A stretch of DNA of 64,000 bases from an uncultured Pelagibacteraceae bacterium. Lineage in GTDB: Bacteria > Pseudomonadota > Alphaproteobacteria > Pelagibacterales > Pelagibacteraceae. The stretch lies in assembly GCA_902574215.1 (NCBI GenBank), contig CACGMR010000003.1:1-64000 (forward strand), read 5' to 3'. Positions 1 through 14,065 of this stretch are shown piece after piece (position 1 is the first letter of the stretch; each line of letters starts with the position of its first letter). A model generated the notes under the pieces. It saw only the letters and a program-made list of their open reading frames with translations, ran no database searches and was not told the origin of the DNA. A program made the translations under genes and the position numbers.

Positions 1-321
1 TTTTAGCTCTGCTTTTAATTTATTTATTCTTGCAATTCTTTTGTCACTTAGATTTAAAAGATTTTTCAATCTAACTAGTAAATAATTAAAATTCTCAACT
101 TGCTCTGGAATTATATGTAATTGATAAACTTTTAAATTCCCTGCAATTACATTTCCAAAATAATCAACAATATTTCCCCTTGTAGGTGGTAGTTTCCATT
201 CTCTAATTCTATTTTTGTCTGAAAGAGTAAGATATTTTTTATTTTCGTTTATTTGAAGAGAAAATAAACGAGCAACGATGCCAACAAAAACTACTACTTT
301 TGCTGCTCCGATTATGAACAT
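1..321 (-). CDS. mrdA: Penicillin-binding protein 2 (N-terminal part, truncated by window edge)
   Basis: Reverse-strand reading gives MFIIGAAKVVVFVGIVARLFSLQINENKKYLTLSDKNRIREWKLPPTRGNIVDYFGNVIAGN..., typical PBP2 N-terminus; lies directly downstream of mreD. Start codon uncertain. Confidence 0.75.
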   Translation of the reverse strand, partial: MFIIGAAKVVVFVGIVARLFSLQINENKKYLTLSDKNRIREWKLPPTRGNIVDYFGNVIAGNLKVYQLHIIPEQVENFNYLLVRLKNLLNLSDKRIARINKLKAELK

Positions 322-365
322 CCTTCTATTAATTACATCTGTTTTTTCTTATTCCTGAATTAAAT

Positions 366-884
366 TTAATCATTTGTTTGATATGAAATTCTTTCGTTTA
401 AAAAATTAAAAAATAAAAAAAATATTGGATAAAATAAAAAAGTAAAACCTGAGTTAATTAAATAATTAGTGTAATCAACTTTAATTAAAAAAACTAAATC
501 CAAAATAATTACTTGAATTGAATTAATTAATAAAATTGTGAATAATAGTGATATCCAGTCCTTCATGAAGTTTGGGGTTAAAGTAATATTTCTTATATAA
601 GCTGTTACTGAGCAAAGAATAAGATAACAAAAACTACTAATTCCTATTGGTATGCCTATTACAACATCATTAATTATACCTGCAAAGAAAATTGCTAGAT
701 AACCTAATTGATCAGGATTTCTTAAAGTCCAAAAGAAAATTAATAGATGAACAAAATTAAAAGAAAAATAATCAAGTTTTAAGTAATTAAAATCAAATTC
801 ATTAAACACAGAAAAAAATAACATTATAAATGGTAAGTAGGATAAGAATATTTTTAAAAAAGGACTTTTGTTAAGTGACGACAT
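366..884 (-). CDS. mreD: Rod shape-determining protein MreD
   Basis: 172 aa hydrophobic ORF between mreC and PBP2 gene; synteny. Confidence 0.7.
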   Translation of the reverse strand: MSSLNKSPFLKIFLSYLPFIMLFFSVFNEFDFNYLKLDYFSFNFVHLLIFFWTLRNPDQLGYLAIFFAGIINDVVIGIPIGISSFCYLILCSVTAYIRNITLTPNFMKDWISLLFTILLINSIQVIILDLVFLIKVDYTNYLINSGFTFLFYPIFFLFFNFLNERISYQTND

Positions 885-1732
885 TATTCTTCTCCACCTA
901 TTTTGTAAGAAACTATTTTTACATAGTTAAGTTGTGTAAAATCAGAAAAAAAATTAATTTTTCCTTCTGATATTTTGTTAATTTTTCCAATTGGTATACC
1001 GGGTTTAAATAAACCACCAAGACCTGAGGTGTAAGCAAAAATTTCTTTATTTTTAAAATCTTCTCTTAATTCTTCTTGAGTATGTTCAATTTTTCCAAAA
1101 TCACTTCCTGTCCCAGAAATTACAACTTGTATATCATCGGGCTCTAATACAGATGGTATTTTGCTATTAAGATCTGATAATAGTAATGCCCTTGAATTAG
1201 AATAATTTACCTCAATTATTTGACCAACTAGATAAACATCATCAATAACAGCCATTCCAATTTTTACTTTATCTTTTGTGCCTTTATTTAATACTACTGA
1301 TTTTAAATATGGACTGTCTTTATCAATTAAAACTCTGGCAAATATTTCTTGTGAATTTATACTTTCATCAAGTAAGTCTCTTAGCTTTTTATTTTCAGCA
1401 GTTAAAAAGTCATTTTGTAATTTAAGTTGGTTAGAATTTTCTATTTTAATTAATTCTTTCTGATGACTTTCATATAAGTCCACATGTGATTTGAATTTTG
1501 AAGTTATTTCTTTTAATTTATTTTCTGGAATTGATGCAATATGAGATGATCTATAAATTACTTCATTAACGCCTAATTTAATAAATTGTATAGCTTTAAA
1601 ATTTAAATTACTTAGAACAATTACAAAAATTGATAAAATAATTAGAGTTAATAAAGAAAATTTTTGTTTATCTTTTTTTTTTAAAAAAGCTGACCTTATG
1701 GCAATTACAAAATCATCTCTGCCAGTAGCCAT
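884..1732 (-). CDS. mreC: Rod shape-determining protein MreC
   Basis: N-terminal TM, coiled coil and MreC-like C-terminal domain; synteny with mreB/mreD. Confidence 0.85.
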   Translation of the reverse strand: MATGRDDFVIAIRSAFLKKKDKQKFSLLTLIILSIFVIVLSNLNFKAIQFIKLGVNEVIYRSSHIASIPENKLKEITSKFKSHVDLYESHQKELIKIENSNQLKLQNDFLTAENKKLRDLLDESINSQEIFARVLIDKDSPYLKSVVLNKGTKDKVKIGMAVIDDVYLVGQIIEVNYSNSRALLLSDLNSKIPSVLEPDDIQVVISGTGSDFGKIEHTQEELREDFKNKEIFAYTSGLGGLFKPGIPIGKINKISEGKINFFSDFTQLNYVKIVSYKIGGEE

Positions 1733-1737
1733 TTTTC

Positions 1738-4348
<2,611 letters not shown>

Positions 4349-4449
4349 AACTAAATTTTTAGAAAATCTATAATACAATCTATGAGAGAGATTGCAAAAT
4401 AATTAGTAAAATATTCACTTTCAATGGACCATTTTAGGCTTACGAAAAA

Positions 4450-6132
4450 TTAATTATAAATAGACTCAATTTTAGGCATTAATCGTAAAAGTTCTTTTGT
4501 GTATTCATGCGTTGGTTTTAAAAATAAATCCTCAGTTATTGAAACTTCGCATAATTTGCCGTCTTTTAAGACGCCAATTCTATCGCACATTTGTCTAACA
4601 ACAGGTAAGTCATGACTTATAAATAAAATTGTTAAATTTAATTGTTCTTGAAGATCTTTAAGTAAATTTAATATTTGAGCTTGGATACTAACATCTAGAG
4701 CAGAAGTGGGTTCGTCACAAACTAAAAGTCTTGGTTGTGTGGCAAGTGCTCTTGCAATTGATATTCTCTGTCTCTGTCCTCCTGAAAATTCATGTGGATA
4801 TCGATCTGCAGATTTTTGAGTTAATTCTACAGACTCAAGTAAATCGTAAATATAATTATTTAAATCTATATTTGATATTGATGGGTTGTGAAGTGTGATT
4901 GGTTCCGCAATTATATCTTTTACTTTTAATCTTCCATTTAGTGAGGAATAAGGGTCTTGAAATATCATTTGAATTTGTTTTCTAAATTTCATTAATTCAG
5001 ATCTTTGTTTAATTTTTGTTATACAAACGTTATCAAAGAAGATATTGCCAGATGTAGGTTTAAATAAATTTACAATCATTTTAGCAATTGTAGATTTTCC
5101 ACTCCCACTTTCTCCTACTAGACCAAAAGATTCTCCCTCTTTTATTTCAAATGAAACATCATTAACAGCCATCACAGAATTTTTAGAATTTTCTGTAAAA
5201 AAATTATCATCAAAACTTTTATTCAAATTTTTAATCTGAACTAAATCTTGACTTATAATTTCTTTCTTCGACCATCTATTTAGTATTTTGATATTATTTT
5301 CTTTTTTTTTATTGTGTTCTTTTTCAACTATTACAAATCTTGAAATTTTTTTATTTGTTGGAGGAACTGAGCTCACTAAACTTTTGGTATAATTTTCTTG
5401 TGGATTGGTTAATATTTTTTTAGTTTCACCGATTTCAACTAAATTACCACTTTTCATAACTGCTACACGATCTGCTGTCTCAGCTATAACTCCCATGTCA
5501 TGAGTAATTAAGATAACAGCAAGATTTCTTTCTTTTGTTAATTTTTTAATAAGTTCTAAAATCTGAGATTGAATTGATACATCTAATGCTGTTGTTGGCT
5601 CATCTGCAATTAACAATTCTGGCTCGCAACATAGAGCTAAAGAAATTACTACTCGCTGCCTCATTCCACCTGAGAATTGATGAGGATAATTATCAAATCT
5701 TGACTCTGCATCTTTTATACCAACCTCTTTTAATAAATTTATAGATTTATTTTTTGCTTCTTCTTTACTCAATTTAAGATGAGTTTGAATTGTTTCAATT
5801 AATTGTTCACCCACTGTAAGAATTGGGTTAAGTGAAGTTTGAGGATCTTGAAATATCAATCCAATTTTATTTCCCCTATATTTAACAATGCTTTCAGAAT
5901 TTTCATGAATGTTAAGATCACCTAAAATAACTGATCCACTAGATACCTTACCTGGTTCATCAATTAAATTTATAATAGCATTTCCTACTGTACTTTTTCC
6001 TGATCCAGACTCTCCAACTAATCCTAAAATTTCTCCTTTATTAACCTCAATATTCACATTCTTAGCAGCATAAACTGTTTCTTTTCTCATTTGGTAATCA
6101 ACACTAAGATTGTTTATTTTTAAAAATGTCAT
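4450..6132 (-). CDS. Dipeptide/oligopeptide ABC transporter, double ATP-binding protein
   Basis: Two Walker A (GESGSGKST) and two ABC signature (SGGMRQR, SGGQRQR) motifs; likely start at MTFLKINNLSV (ORF track extends to 6168). Confidence 0.9.
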   Translation of the reverse strand: MTFLKINNLSVDYQMRKETVYAAKNVNIEVNKGEILGLVGESGSGKSTVGNAIINLIDEPGKVSSGSVILGDLNIHENSESIVKYRGNKIGLIFQDPQTSLNPILTVGEQLIETIQTHLKLSKEEAKNKSINLLKEVGIKDAESRFDNYPHQFSGGMRQRVVISLALCCEPELLIADEPTTALDVSIQSQILELIKKLTKERNLAVILITHDMGVIAETADRVAVMKSGNLVEIGETKKILTNPQENYTKSLVSSVPPTNKKISRFVIVEKEHNKKKENNIKILNRWSKKEIISQDLVQIKNLNKSFDDNFFTENSKNSVMAVNDVSFEIKEGESFGLVGESGSGKSTIAKMIVNLFKPTSGNIFFDNVCITKIKQRSELMKFRKQIQMIFQDPYSSLNGRLKVKDIIAEPITLHNPSISNIDLNNYIYDLLESVELTQKSADRYPHEFSGGQRQRISIARALATQPRLLVCDEPTSALDVSIQAQILNLLKDLQEQLNLTILFISHDLPVVRQMCDRIGVLKDGKLCEVSITEDLFLKPTHEYTKELLRLMPKIESIYN

Positions 6133-7067
6133 TTTTTTAATTTTGGATTTAAAGTATCTCTCATCCAATCCCCTAATAAATTAATTGAAAATGCTAAAAT
6201 AACTAAGAAAATTGCTGGAAAAAAAGTTATCCACCATTCTCCTGAAAATAAAAAGTCATTACCAAGTCGTATCAATGTCCCTAAAGAAGGTGTTGTTGGA
6301 GGTACGCCAACTCCTAAAAAACTCAAAGTAGACTCAGCTAAAATAGCAAGAGCTAAACCAATAGTTCCAATTACTAACACCGGTCTTAAAATATTTGGTA
6401 AAATATGTTTAAACATAATAATTATATTAGAAACCCCAATTATTGTTGATGCTGAAACATAGTCTTTATTTTTTTCCACCAAAGTTGCAGCTCTTGAAAC
6501 TCTAGCAAATTGTGGCCACTCTGAAATCCCGATTGCAAATATTAAAACATAAATTGCCATTTCATCATGCATTTCTCTCGAGATTAATCCTCTTGCTATT
6601 CCATCAACCAATAATGCCATCAAAATACTTGGTACTGTTAACTGAACATCAGTTAACCTCATTACTATCATTTCATATTTTCCCCCAAAAAATCCCGCTG
6701 TTAATCCCAATCCAACTCCAAGAATTAAGCTAAAAATTATCGCAGAAAAACCTACTATTAAAGAAATTCTACATCCATATAAAATTGTTGATAACATATC
6801 TCTTCCTTGTCCATCAGTACCTAAAATAAATTTAGCAAGGCCATCTTCTGTCCATGAGGGTGGTGTGAATGCATCCATCAATGATAGAGAGGATGGGTCA
6901 AAGGGATTGTAAGGTGTTACGAGCTCAACAAAAAAAGAACAGAAAAAAATTATAAACAAGATAGTAGATGATACAATGGCAGTTGGCGATTTAATAAAGC
7001 TATGATAAATATCACTATCTTTTACTCTTTCCCAAGTACTTAAAGTTTTGTTATCCACTTGCTGCAT
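6129..7067 (-). CDS. Peptide ABC transporter permease (DppC-like)
   Basis: BPD-transporter permease pattern; operon with ATPase and DppB-like permease. Confidence 0.85.
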   Translation of the reverse strand: MQQVDNKTLSTWERVKDSDIYHSFIKSPTAIVSSTILFIIFFCSFFVELVTPYNPFDPSSLSLMDAFTPPSWTEDGLAKFILGTDGQGRDMLSTILYGCRISLIVGFSAIIFSLILGVGLGLTAGFFGGKYEMIVMRLTDVQLTVPSILMALLVDGIARGLISREMHDEMAIYVLIFAIGISEWPQFARVSRAATLVEKNKDYVSASTIIGVSNIIIMFKHILPNILRPVLVIGTIGLALAILAESTLSFLGVGVPPTTPSLGTLIRLGNDFLFSGEWWITFFPAIFLVILAFSINLLGDWMRDTLNPKLKK

Positions 7068-8034
7068 CTCCTTTAACTCTTATTCTTGGATCAATTAAAT
7101 AATAAAGAATATCAACTATAAAATTTATCATTACGAAAACAAAAGCTATAAAAACTAAATAAGCTGACATGATTGGTATATCTACGAATTGGACTGCTTG
7201 AATAAATAAGAAGCCCATTCCAGGCCATTGAAAAACAGTTTCAGTAATAATTGAAAACGCAATTAAAGTTCCAATATTTATTCCTGCTATAGTTATTACT
7301 GGTATCAATCCATTTTTTAATGCATGTTTATATTTAATACTATTTTCACTAATGCCTCGAGCACGTGCAAATTTAATAAAATCTGTTTGTAATATTTCCA
7401 TCATCTCTGCTCGCACAAGTCTGATGATATAAGTCATTTGGAAAAGGCTTAATGTTACTGAAGGAAGTATAATTGCTTTCAGTCCTGAAACTGTTAAAAA
7501 ACCTGTAGTCCAAAAACCTAAATCAACAACCTCCCCTCTACCAAAAGAAGGTAATATTCCTAAGATTACTGCAAACAAATATATAAATAATATACCAATT
7601 ACAAATGTGGGGAGTGAAACTCCAAGCAAGGAGACGGCTAAGACAAAATCACTTAAAAAACCTTTTCGATTTATGCCTGTATAAACTCCTAACAAAGTAC
7701 CAGTAATTAGTGCAATTAGTGCTGAAATAACCACAAGTTCAATAGTTGCAGGCAATCTTTCAACTATTAACTCTGAAACAGGTCTTCTTAATTGATATGA
7801 AATTCCAAACTCACCCTTAGAAGCATTAACTATAAATCTTGAAAACTGTACATGAATTGGATCCATTAAACCTAATGTTTCTCTTAATTCGGCTCTTTCC
7901 TCATCAGAAGTTTCTTCTCCAACCATGTTATTGATTGGATCTCCAACAAAATTAAATAAAGAGAAAGACACAAAGGCGACAACCAACATCACCAAAGCAG
8001 ATTGAAACAGCCTTTTAAAAAAATATTTTATCAA
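7051..8034 (-). CDS. Peptide ABC transporter permease (DppB-like)
   Basis: MIKYFFKRLFQSALVMLVVAFVSFSLFNFVGDP... typical DppB N-terminus. Confidence 0.87.
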   Translation of the reverse strand: MIKYFFKRLFQSALVMLVVAFVSFSLFNFVGDPINNMVGEETSDEERAELRETLGLMDPIHVQFSRFIVNASKGEFGISYQLRRPVSELIVERLPATIELVVISALIALITGTLLGVYTGINRKGFLSDFVLAVSLLGVSLPTFVIGILFIYLFAVILGILPSFGRGEVVDLGFWTTGFLTVSGLKAIILPSVTLSLFQMTYIIRLVRAEMMEILQTDFIKFARARGISENSIKYKHALKNGLIPVITIAGINIGTLIAFSIITETVFQWPGMGFLFIQAVQFVDIPIMSAYLVFIAFVFVMINFIVDILYYLIDPRIRVKGDAASG

Positions 8035-8051
8035 TTTGTGAAGGTTTAAAT

Positions 8052-8085
8052 TTATAAGCCCTTTAAATTTTTAAAGGGCTTATAA
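8052..8085 (-). terminator. Strong hairpin between substrate-binding protein gene and permease gene
   Basis: Perfect 15-bp stem TTATAAGCCCTTTAA/TTAAAGGGCTTATAA with 4-nt loop; no long U tract after it on the minus strand, so may be a 3' stabiliser/attenuator rather than a full terminator. Confidence 0.65.
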
Positions 8086-8095
8086 TAATTTTTAA

Positions 8096-9658
8096 TTAGT
8101 TAAAACTAGCAGTTCTGAATAACGGTTCGTTATTCGGTCTGATAGGAACATTAACATTGCTTTTAGATGCCCAAGAAATTACTTGGTGATGTAAAGGAAG
8201 ATAAGAAATATCATCTTTTACAATTTTCCAAGCTTTTGCAATTGCAGCATTTCTTTTATCTAAATCAACTTCACCTTCCATAACTCTAATTGCAGCATCA
8301 ACATCAGCGTTACTAAAGTTAACTTTGTTCCAGCTAGCACCAGTTTCATATAGGTAATGGAAAACATAGTGACTATCTAAAGTTGGAACACCCCATCCTA
8401 GCATATAGAAATCACCTTGATCATCTTTAAGCTCTTTGAAGTGTTTACTTTTAGTTTGAGCAAATAAGTTAACGTTAACTCCAATTTTACCCAACATTCC
8501 AACAACAGCAGTACATATTGCCTCATCGTTTACATATCTGTCATTAGGACATCTAAGTTCAACGTCAAAACCATTAGGATAACCTGCATCAGCTAAAAGT
8601 TTTTTTGCAGCATTAACATCGTAAGGTAATCTTTTATCAAGATCAGCTGTATATCCATTTACACCTGGGAAAGTTATAATTCCCGCTGGTTCACTTAAAC
8701 CTCTCATAACTTTTTTCTTGATCGCTTCAATATCAATTGCTTGATAGAGAGCTTGTCTTACTTCTTTTTTCTTAAATGGATTATCACCTGTATTACCAGT
8801 TCTTAATTTGTCAGCTGCTTGATCCATACCTAAGAAAATTGTTCTCATTTGAGCTGTACTTTCAACTTTGTGACCTGAAGAAGATCCAATTCTTTTTAAG
8901 TCTTGAACAGGAGCATCAGTAACTATATCAATTTCACCAGATAATAATGCTGCTACTCTTGTAGCTGCATTTTTAATAGGCATTAATTCAATTTGAGTTA
9001 CCTTTTTGTCCTTCATTTCACCCCACCAATGTTTATTTCTTTTAAACACTGTCTTGGTGTTAGGCTCTCTTAAAGTTATTTTAAAAGGACCAGTTCCCAT
9101 AGCATTAGTAGCAGAGAAAGTTTCTTGTCCTGCATCCCAATTTTGTGGAGACATTGCAAAGTTTTGCTCTGACCAAGCTTTAGACATTATAAAAATGTTA
9201 GACAATTGGTTTAAAAGAATAGGGTTAGGTTTACTTGTAGTTATTTTAACAGAGTAATCTCCAACCGCTTCAACATTAGCAACAGTGCTGATGTATTCTT
9301 TAAAGTCAGATGTTCTTTGCTTAGCTCTTAATATACTAAAAACAACATCTGCTGATGTCATTCCAGAACCATCTGAAAACTTAGCATCTTCTCTTAAAGT
9401 AAAAATCCAAGTATTTGGATCAGTAGCTTTCCATTTTGTTGCTAAAGCAGGTCCTATTTTCATGTCCAAGCCTCTTTGAACTAGAGCTTCATAAACTTGT
9501 CTAGATACTTGAGTAGTTGGACCCTCATTTTGCGCATGTGGATCTAGTGTTAAACTGTCTCCTTGCATAGACCATTTAATAGTTTTTGCCCATGCTGAAG
9601 AAAATCCGAATACTAGAACTAATGACAATAGTATTCTTACTATATTTTTAGTCTTCAT
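8096..9658 (-). CDS. Peptide ABC transporter periplasmic substrate-binding protein
   Basis: Signal peptide plus SBP family 5 features (SLDPHAQN, YEALVQRG...). Confidence 0.88.
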   Translation of the reverse strand: MKTKNIVRILLSLVLVFGFSSAWAKTIKWSMQGDSLTLDPHAQNEGPTTQVSRQVYEALVQRGLDMKIGPALATKWKATDPNTWIFTLREDAKFSDGSGMTSADVVFSILRAKQRTSDFKEYISTVANVEAVGDYSVKITTSKPNPILLNQLSNIFIMSKAWSEQNFAMSPQNWDAGQETFSATNAMGTGPFKITLREPNTKTVFKRNKHWWGEMKDKKVTQIELMPIKNAATRVAALLSGEIDIVTDAPVQDLKRIGSSSGHKVESTAQMRTIFLGMDQAADKLRTGNTGDNPFKKKEVRQALYQAIDIEAIKKKVMRGLSEPAGIITFPGVNGYTADLDKRLPYDVNAAKKLLADAGYPNGFDVELRCPNDRYVNDEAICTAVVGMLGKIGVNVNLFAQTKSKHFKELKDDQGDFYMLGWGVPTLDSHYVFHYLYETGASWNKVNFSNADVDAAIRVMEGEVDLDKRNAAIAKAWKIVKDDISYLPLHHQVISWASKSNVNVPIRPNNEPLFRTASFN

Positions 9659-9740
9659 TATTCCCCTCGTTTTTTAAATTTATTTAAAAAAGTATAAGTG
9701 AAATAATTGAATTATAGTAGCAATAATTTACTGATAAAAT

Positions 9741-10781
<1,041 letters not shown>

Positions 10782-11330
10782 TTAATTAAATATTTTAGCA
10801 CCCCTAGTCATTGCTACTGCCCCAGTTCTCGAAGTACTAATAAGTCCTAAGGGCTTTAATTTTTTATTCATTTTATCAATTTCTCTTCTAAGAGCAGTTA
10901 TTTGAATTACTGCTGAAGTTTTTGTTTCATCTAATATTACGGGATTAAATTTTTTACAAGCATTTAAGCATTTTTCAATTTTATTTCTTTTTCCTACAAC
11001 TTTAAATAAAGCCATTTCTTTAAAAATTACGCCTTTATCCTCTCTTTTAAATTCAGCAACTTTATGAACAGGCACTAACTTTGTTAATTGGAGTCTTATT
11101 TGATCAATTACTTGAGGTGTTCCAGTGGTAACAATTGTTATTCTTGAAATATTTTGAACCGCATCAACCTCTGCAACAGCTAACGACTCGATGTTGTAAC
11201 CTCGACCAGAAAATAAACCAACTACTCTTGCCAAAACTCCAGCCTCATTATCTACCCATACTACAAAAATATATGTATCTGGTTTTTGTTTCTTCGTAGG
11301 TATGCTGTAAGCTGACTTTGATTTCGGCAT
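10782..11330 (-). CDS. ilvH: Acetolactate synthase small subunit
   Basis: ACT-domain protein (VDNEAGVLARVVGLFSGRGYNIESL) next to the large subunit gene. Confidence 0.93.
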   Translation of the reverse strand: MPKSKSAYSIPTKKQKPDTYIFVVWVDNEAGVLARVVGLFSGRGYNIESLAVAEVDAVQNISRITIVTTGTPQVIDQIRLQLTKLVPVHKVAEFKREDKGVIFKEMALFKVVGKRNKIEKCLNACKKFNPVILDETKTSAVIQITALRREIDKMNKKLKPLGLISTSRTGAVAMTRGAKIFN

Positions 11331-11335
11331 TATGA

Positions 11336-13102
11336 TTATACTAAGGCTTTGCCTTTTCCTTTGATTTTATTTTCCTCTTGATCATTTGGGCCCAAGATCA
11401 TTTGGTTATGAGGTTTTCCAGATGGTATCATTGGGAAGCAATTCTCGTTAGGATCCACATGACAATCAAATATAACTGGTCCATCATAATCGATCATTTC
11501 TTGAATTTTATCATCAAGATCATCTGGATTGTCTGCTTTAATTCCTTTACATCCATAAGCTTCTGCCATTTTCATGAAATCCGGTAATGCTTCAGAATAA
11601 CTTTCAGAATAATTTTTTTCATGCAGCAATTCCTGCCATTGTCTAACCATTCCCATATATTGATTATTTAAAATAAATATTTTTATAGGAAGATTATATT
11701 GAACCGCAGTAGACATTTCTTGCATGGTCATTAAAACTGAAGCTTCTCCAGCAATATCAATTACTAATTTTTCAGGATGAGCAATTTGAACGCCGACTGC
11801 TGCTGGCAATCCATATCCCATAGTTCCTAAACCGCCAGATGTCATCCATCTATTTGGTTTGTTAAATTTGTAATGCTGAGCAGCCCACATTTGATGTTGT
11901 CCAACCTCAGTAGTAACATAAGTATCTTTATTCTTAGTTAATTCATATAGTCTTTGAACGGCATGTTGAGGTTTTATGCTTTCATCACTATTTACAAAAT
12001 TAAGAGAGTCTTTTTCTCTCCATTTTCCAATTTGCTCCCACCACTTAGCTATATTTGATTTATTTGACTTGCTATGACCATTTTTTCTTTTAGAAATTGT
12101 TTTATTAATTTTACTGATTACACTCGTAACGTCTCCAACTATTGCAAGATCTACTTTGATAATTTTATTAATTGATGATGGATCTATATCAATATGAACC
12201 TTTGTTGAATTTGGTGAAAACTCATCAATTTTTCCAGTAATACGATCATCAAACCTTGCACCAATATTAATTAAAAGATCACAATCATGCATAGCATTAT
12301 TTGCTTCATAAGTACCATGCATTCCAAGCATTCCTAAAAATTGATTATCATCGCCAGGGTATGCACCCAATCCTTGAAGTGTTGAAGTTATAGGAAAACC
12401 AGTTAACTCAACAAATTCTCTTAAAGCCTGACTTGCTTTTGGTCCTGAATTAATTACTCCTCCACCACTATAAATTATTGGTTTTTTAGCTTTGCTTAAT
12501 AATTTTACTAATTCATCAATTTGATCTTGAGAAAATTTATTATGGGATTTTCCATTTAATTTTTTTTCTTTATTTGGTTTTTTATATTTTGCTTTTGCAA
12601 ACTGAATATCTTTTGGAATATCAATCAAAACCGGTCCAGGTCTTCCAGTTGTTGCAACTTTAAAAGCTTCATGCATAACTTTTGAAAGATCATTTATATC
12701 TTTAACTAACCAATTATGTTTCGTACAAGGTCTTGTAATTCCCGTAGTGTCACATTCTTGGAATGCATCTGTTCCAATTAAATGAGTTGGAACTTGACCA
12801 GAAATACAAACTAATGGTACAGAGTCCATATAAGCATCAGTTAAAGCTGTAACAACATTGGTTGCTCCAGGACCTGATGTAACTAAAACTACACCTGGTT
12901 TTCCTGATGATCTAGCATAACCTTCTGCCGCGTGACCAGCACCTTGTTCGTGTCTAACCAAAATATGTTTTATAGAAGGATGGTTTTTTAATTCATCATA
13001 AATTGGTAACACTGCACCACCTGGATAGCCAAAGATATGTTCTACCTTTTGATCTTCAAGACACTTAAATACAATTTCTGCTCCAGTTAATAATTTTGGC
13101 AT
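11336..13102 (-). CDS. ilvI: Acetolactate synthase large subunit
   Basis: ThDP enzyme: GYPGGAVLPIYDEL, VLVTSGPGATNVVT, full length. Confidence 0.94.
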   Translation of the reverse strand: MPKLLTGAEIVFKCLEDQKVEHIFGYPGGAVLPIYDELKNHPSIKHILVRHEQGAGHAAEGYARSSGKPGVVLVTSGPGATNVVTALTDAYMDSVPLVCISGQVPTHLIGTDAFQECDTTGITRPCTKHNWLVKDINDLSKVMHEAFKVATTGRPGPVLIDIPKDIQFAKAKYKKPNKEKKLNGKSHNKFSQDQIDELVKLLSKAKKPIIYSGGGVINSGPKASQALREFVELTGFPITSTLQGLGAYPGDDNQFLGMLGMHGTYEANNAMHDCDLLINIGARFDDRITGKIDEFSPNSTKVHIDIDPSSINKIIKVDLAIVGDVTSVISKINKTISKRKNGHSKSNKSNIAKWWEQIGKWREKDSLNFVNSDESIKPQHAVQRLYELTKNKDTYVTTEVGQHQMWAAQHYKFNKPNRWMTSGGLGTMGYGLPAAVGVQIAHPEKLVIDIAGEASVLMTMQEMSTAVQYNLPIKIFILNNQYMGMVRQWQELLHEKNYSESYSEALPDFMKMAEAYGCKGIKADNPDDLDDKIQEMIDYDGPVIFDCHVDPNENCFPMIPSGKPHNQMILGPNDQEENKIKGKGKALV

Positions 13103-13154
13103 TAGTCAATCTAGCTGAAGTTGTGCTCATTGGTCAAGTTTAAGAATGAGAATT

Positions 13155-14063
13155 TTAAATTTTTTTCAAAAAATTATTTATGTCTTGTGGCTTAAGCTTC
13201 ATCCAGTTAATCATGTTGCCTCTAGCCCAAGTACTTTGTCTTTTGGCGTATTGTCTAGTTTTTATGGCTATTTTTTCTTTAGTATCATGCAAATCTTTTT
13301 GTTTTTTCAAATATTCTCTAATTTCATAAACTCCAATGGCCTTGTTAGCGCTTTTATCTTTTCTAACCCTTAGCTTTACGAAATCTTTTACCTCTTTTAT
13401 TGCTCCATTTTCTATCATCTCACTTGTTCTTACATTGATACGTTCAATTAGTTCTTGTCTAGGAAAATCAATATAAACTTTAAAAAAATCATCTTCCACG
13501 AAGTTTGATTTTGTGTTTTTAAACCATTCAGTTAGAGATTTTTTTGTAAACTTTTTAACTTCATAAGCTCTGATGGATCTTTGAGTGTCTGTAGGGTTTA
13601 TTTTTCCTCTTGAGGATGGATCTAATTTTAATAGTTTTTCATAAAACTTCTTTTGACCAAGTTTTTTTTGTAAATCTCTTATTTGTTTCCTTAATTTTAA
13701 TGAAATATTTGGTATTTTAACTAAACCATCAGTTAAAGCTTTAAAATATAAACCTGTCCCTCCAACAAGAATTGGAGTTTTTTTTCTTTTTTGAACATCC
13801 TTAATTTTTTTAATTACTAGCTTAAGCCAATCGCCTGTAGAGAAGTTTTTTGTTACATTATGAAAGCCATACAAGTGATGTTTTATTTTCTGGTATTTTT
13901 TTGGATCTGGTCTAGCCGATAAAATTTTAAGTTGTTTGTATACTTGCATGCTATCTGCATTAATAATTTCTCCATTAACTTTTTTTGCAACTTGAATTGC
14001 AAAACTTGATTTTCCTGATGCTGTGGGTCCAGATATTAATATTATCTTGGATTTTAAATCCAT
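13155..14063 (-). CDS. miaA: tRNA dimethylallyltransferase
   Basis: ISGPTASGKSSFA ... NADSMQVYK ... VGGTGLYFKALTDGL motifs. Confidence 0.92.
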   Translation of the reverse strand: MDLKSKIILISGPTASGKSSFAIQVAKKVNGEIINADSMQVYKQLKILSARPDPKKYQKIKHHLYGFHNVTKNFSTGDWLKLVIKKIKDVQKRKKTPILVGGTGLYFKALTDGLVKIPNISLKLRKQIRDLQKKLGQKKFYEKLLKLDPSSRGKINPTDTQRSIRAYEVKKFTKKSLTEWFKNTKSNFVEDDFFKVYIDFPRQELIERINVRTSEMIENGAIKEVKDFVKLRVRKDKSANKAIGVYEIREYLKKQKDLHDTKEKIAIKTRQYAKRQSTWARGNMINWMKLKPQDINNFLKKI

Positions 14064-14065
14064 TA

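Noticed and set aside
4349-4449. Possible leader or riboswitch upstream of leuA
   Set aside because: Only a weak CAATC...GATTG hairpin; no recognisable conserved riboswitch core.
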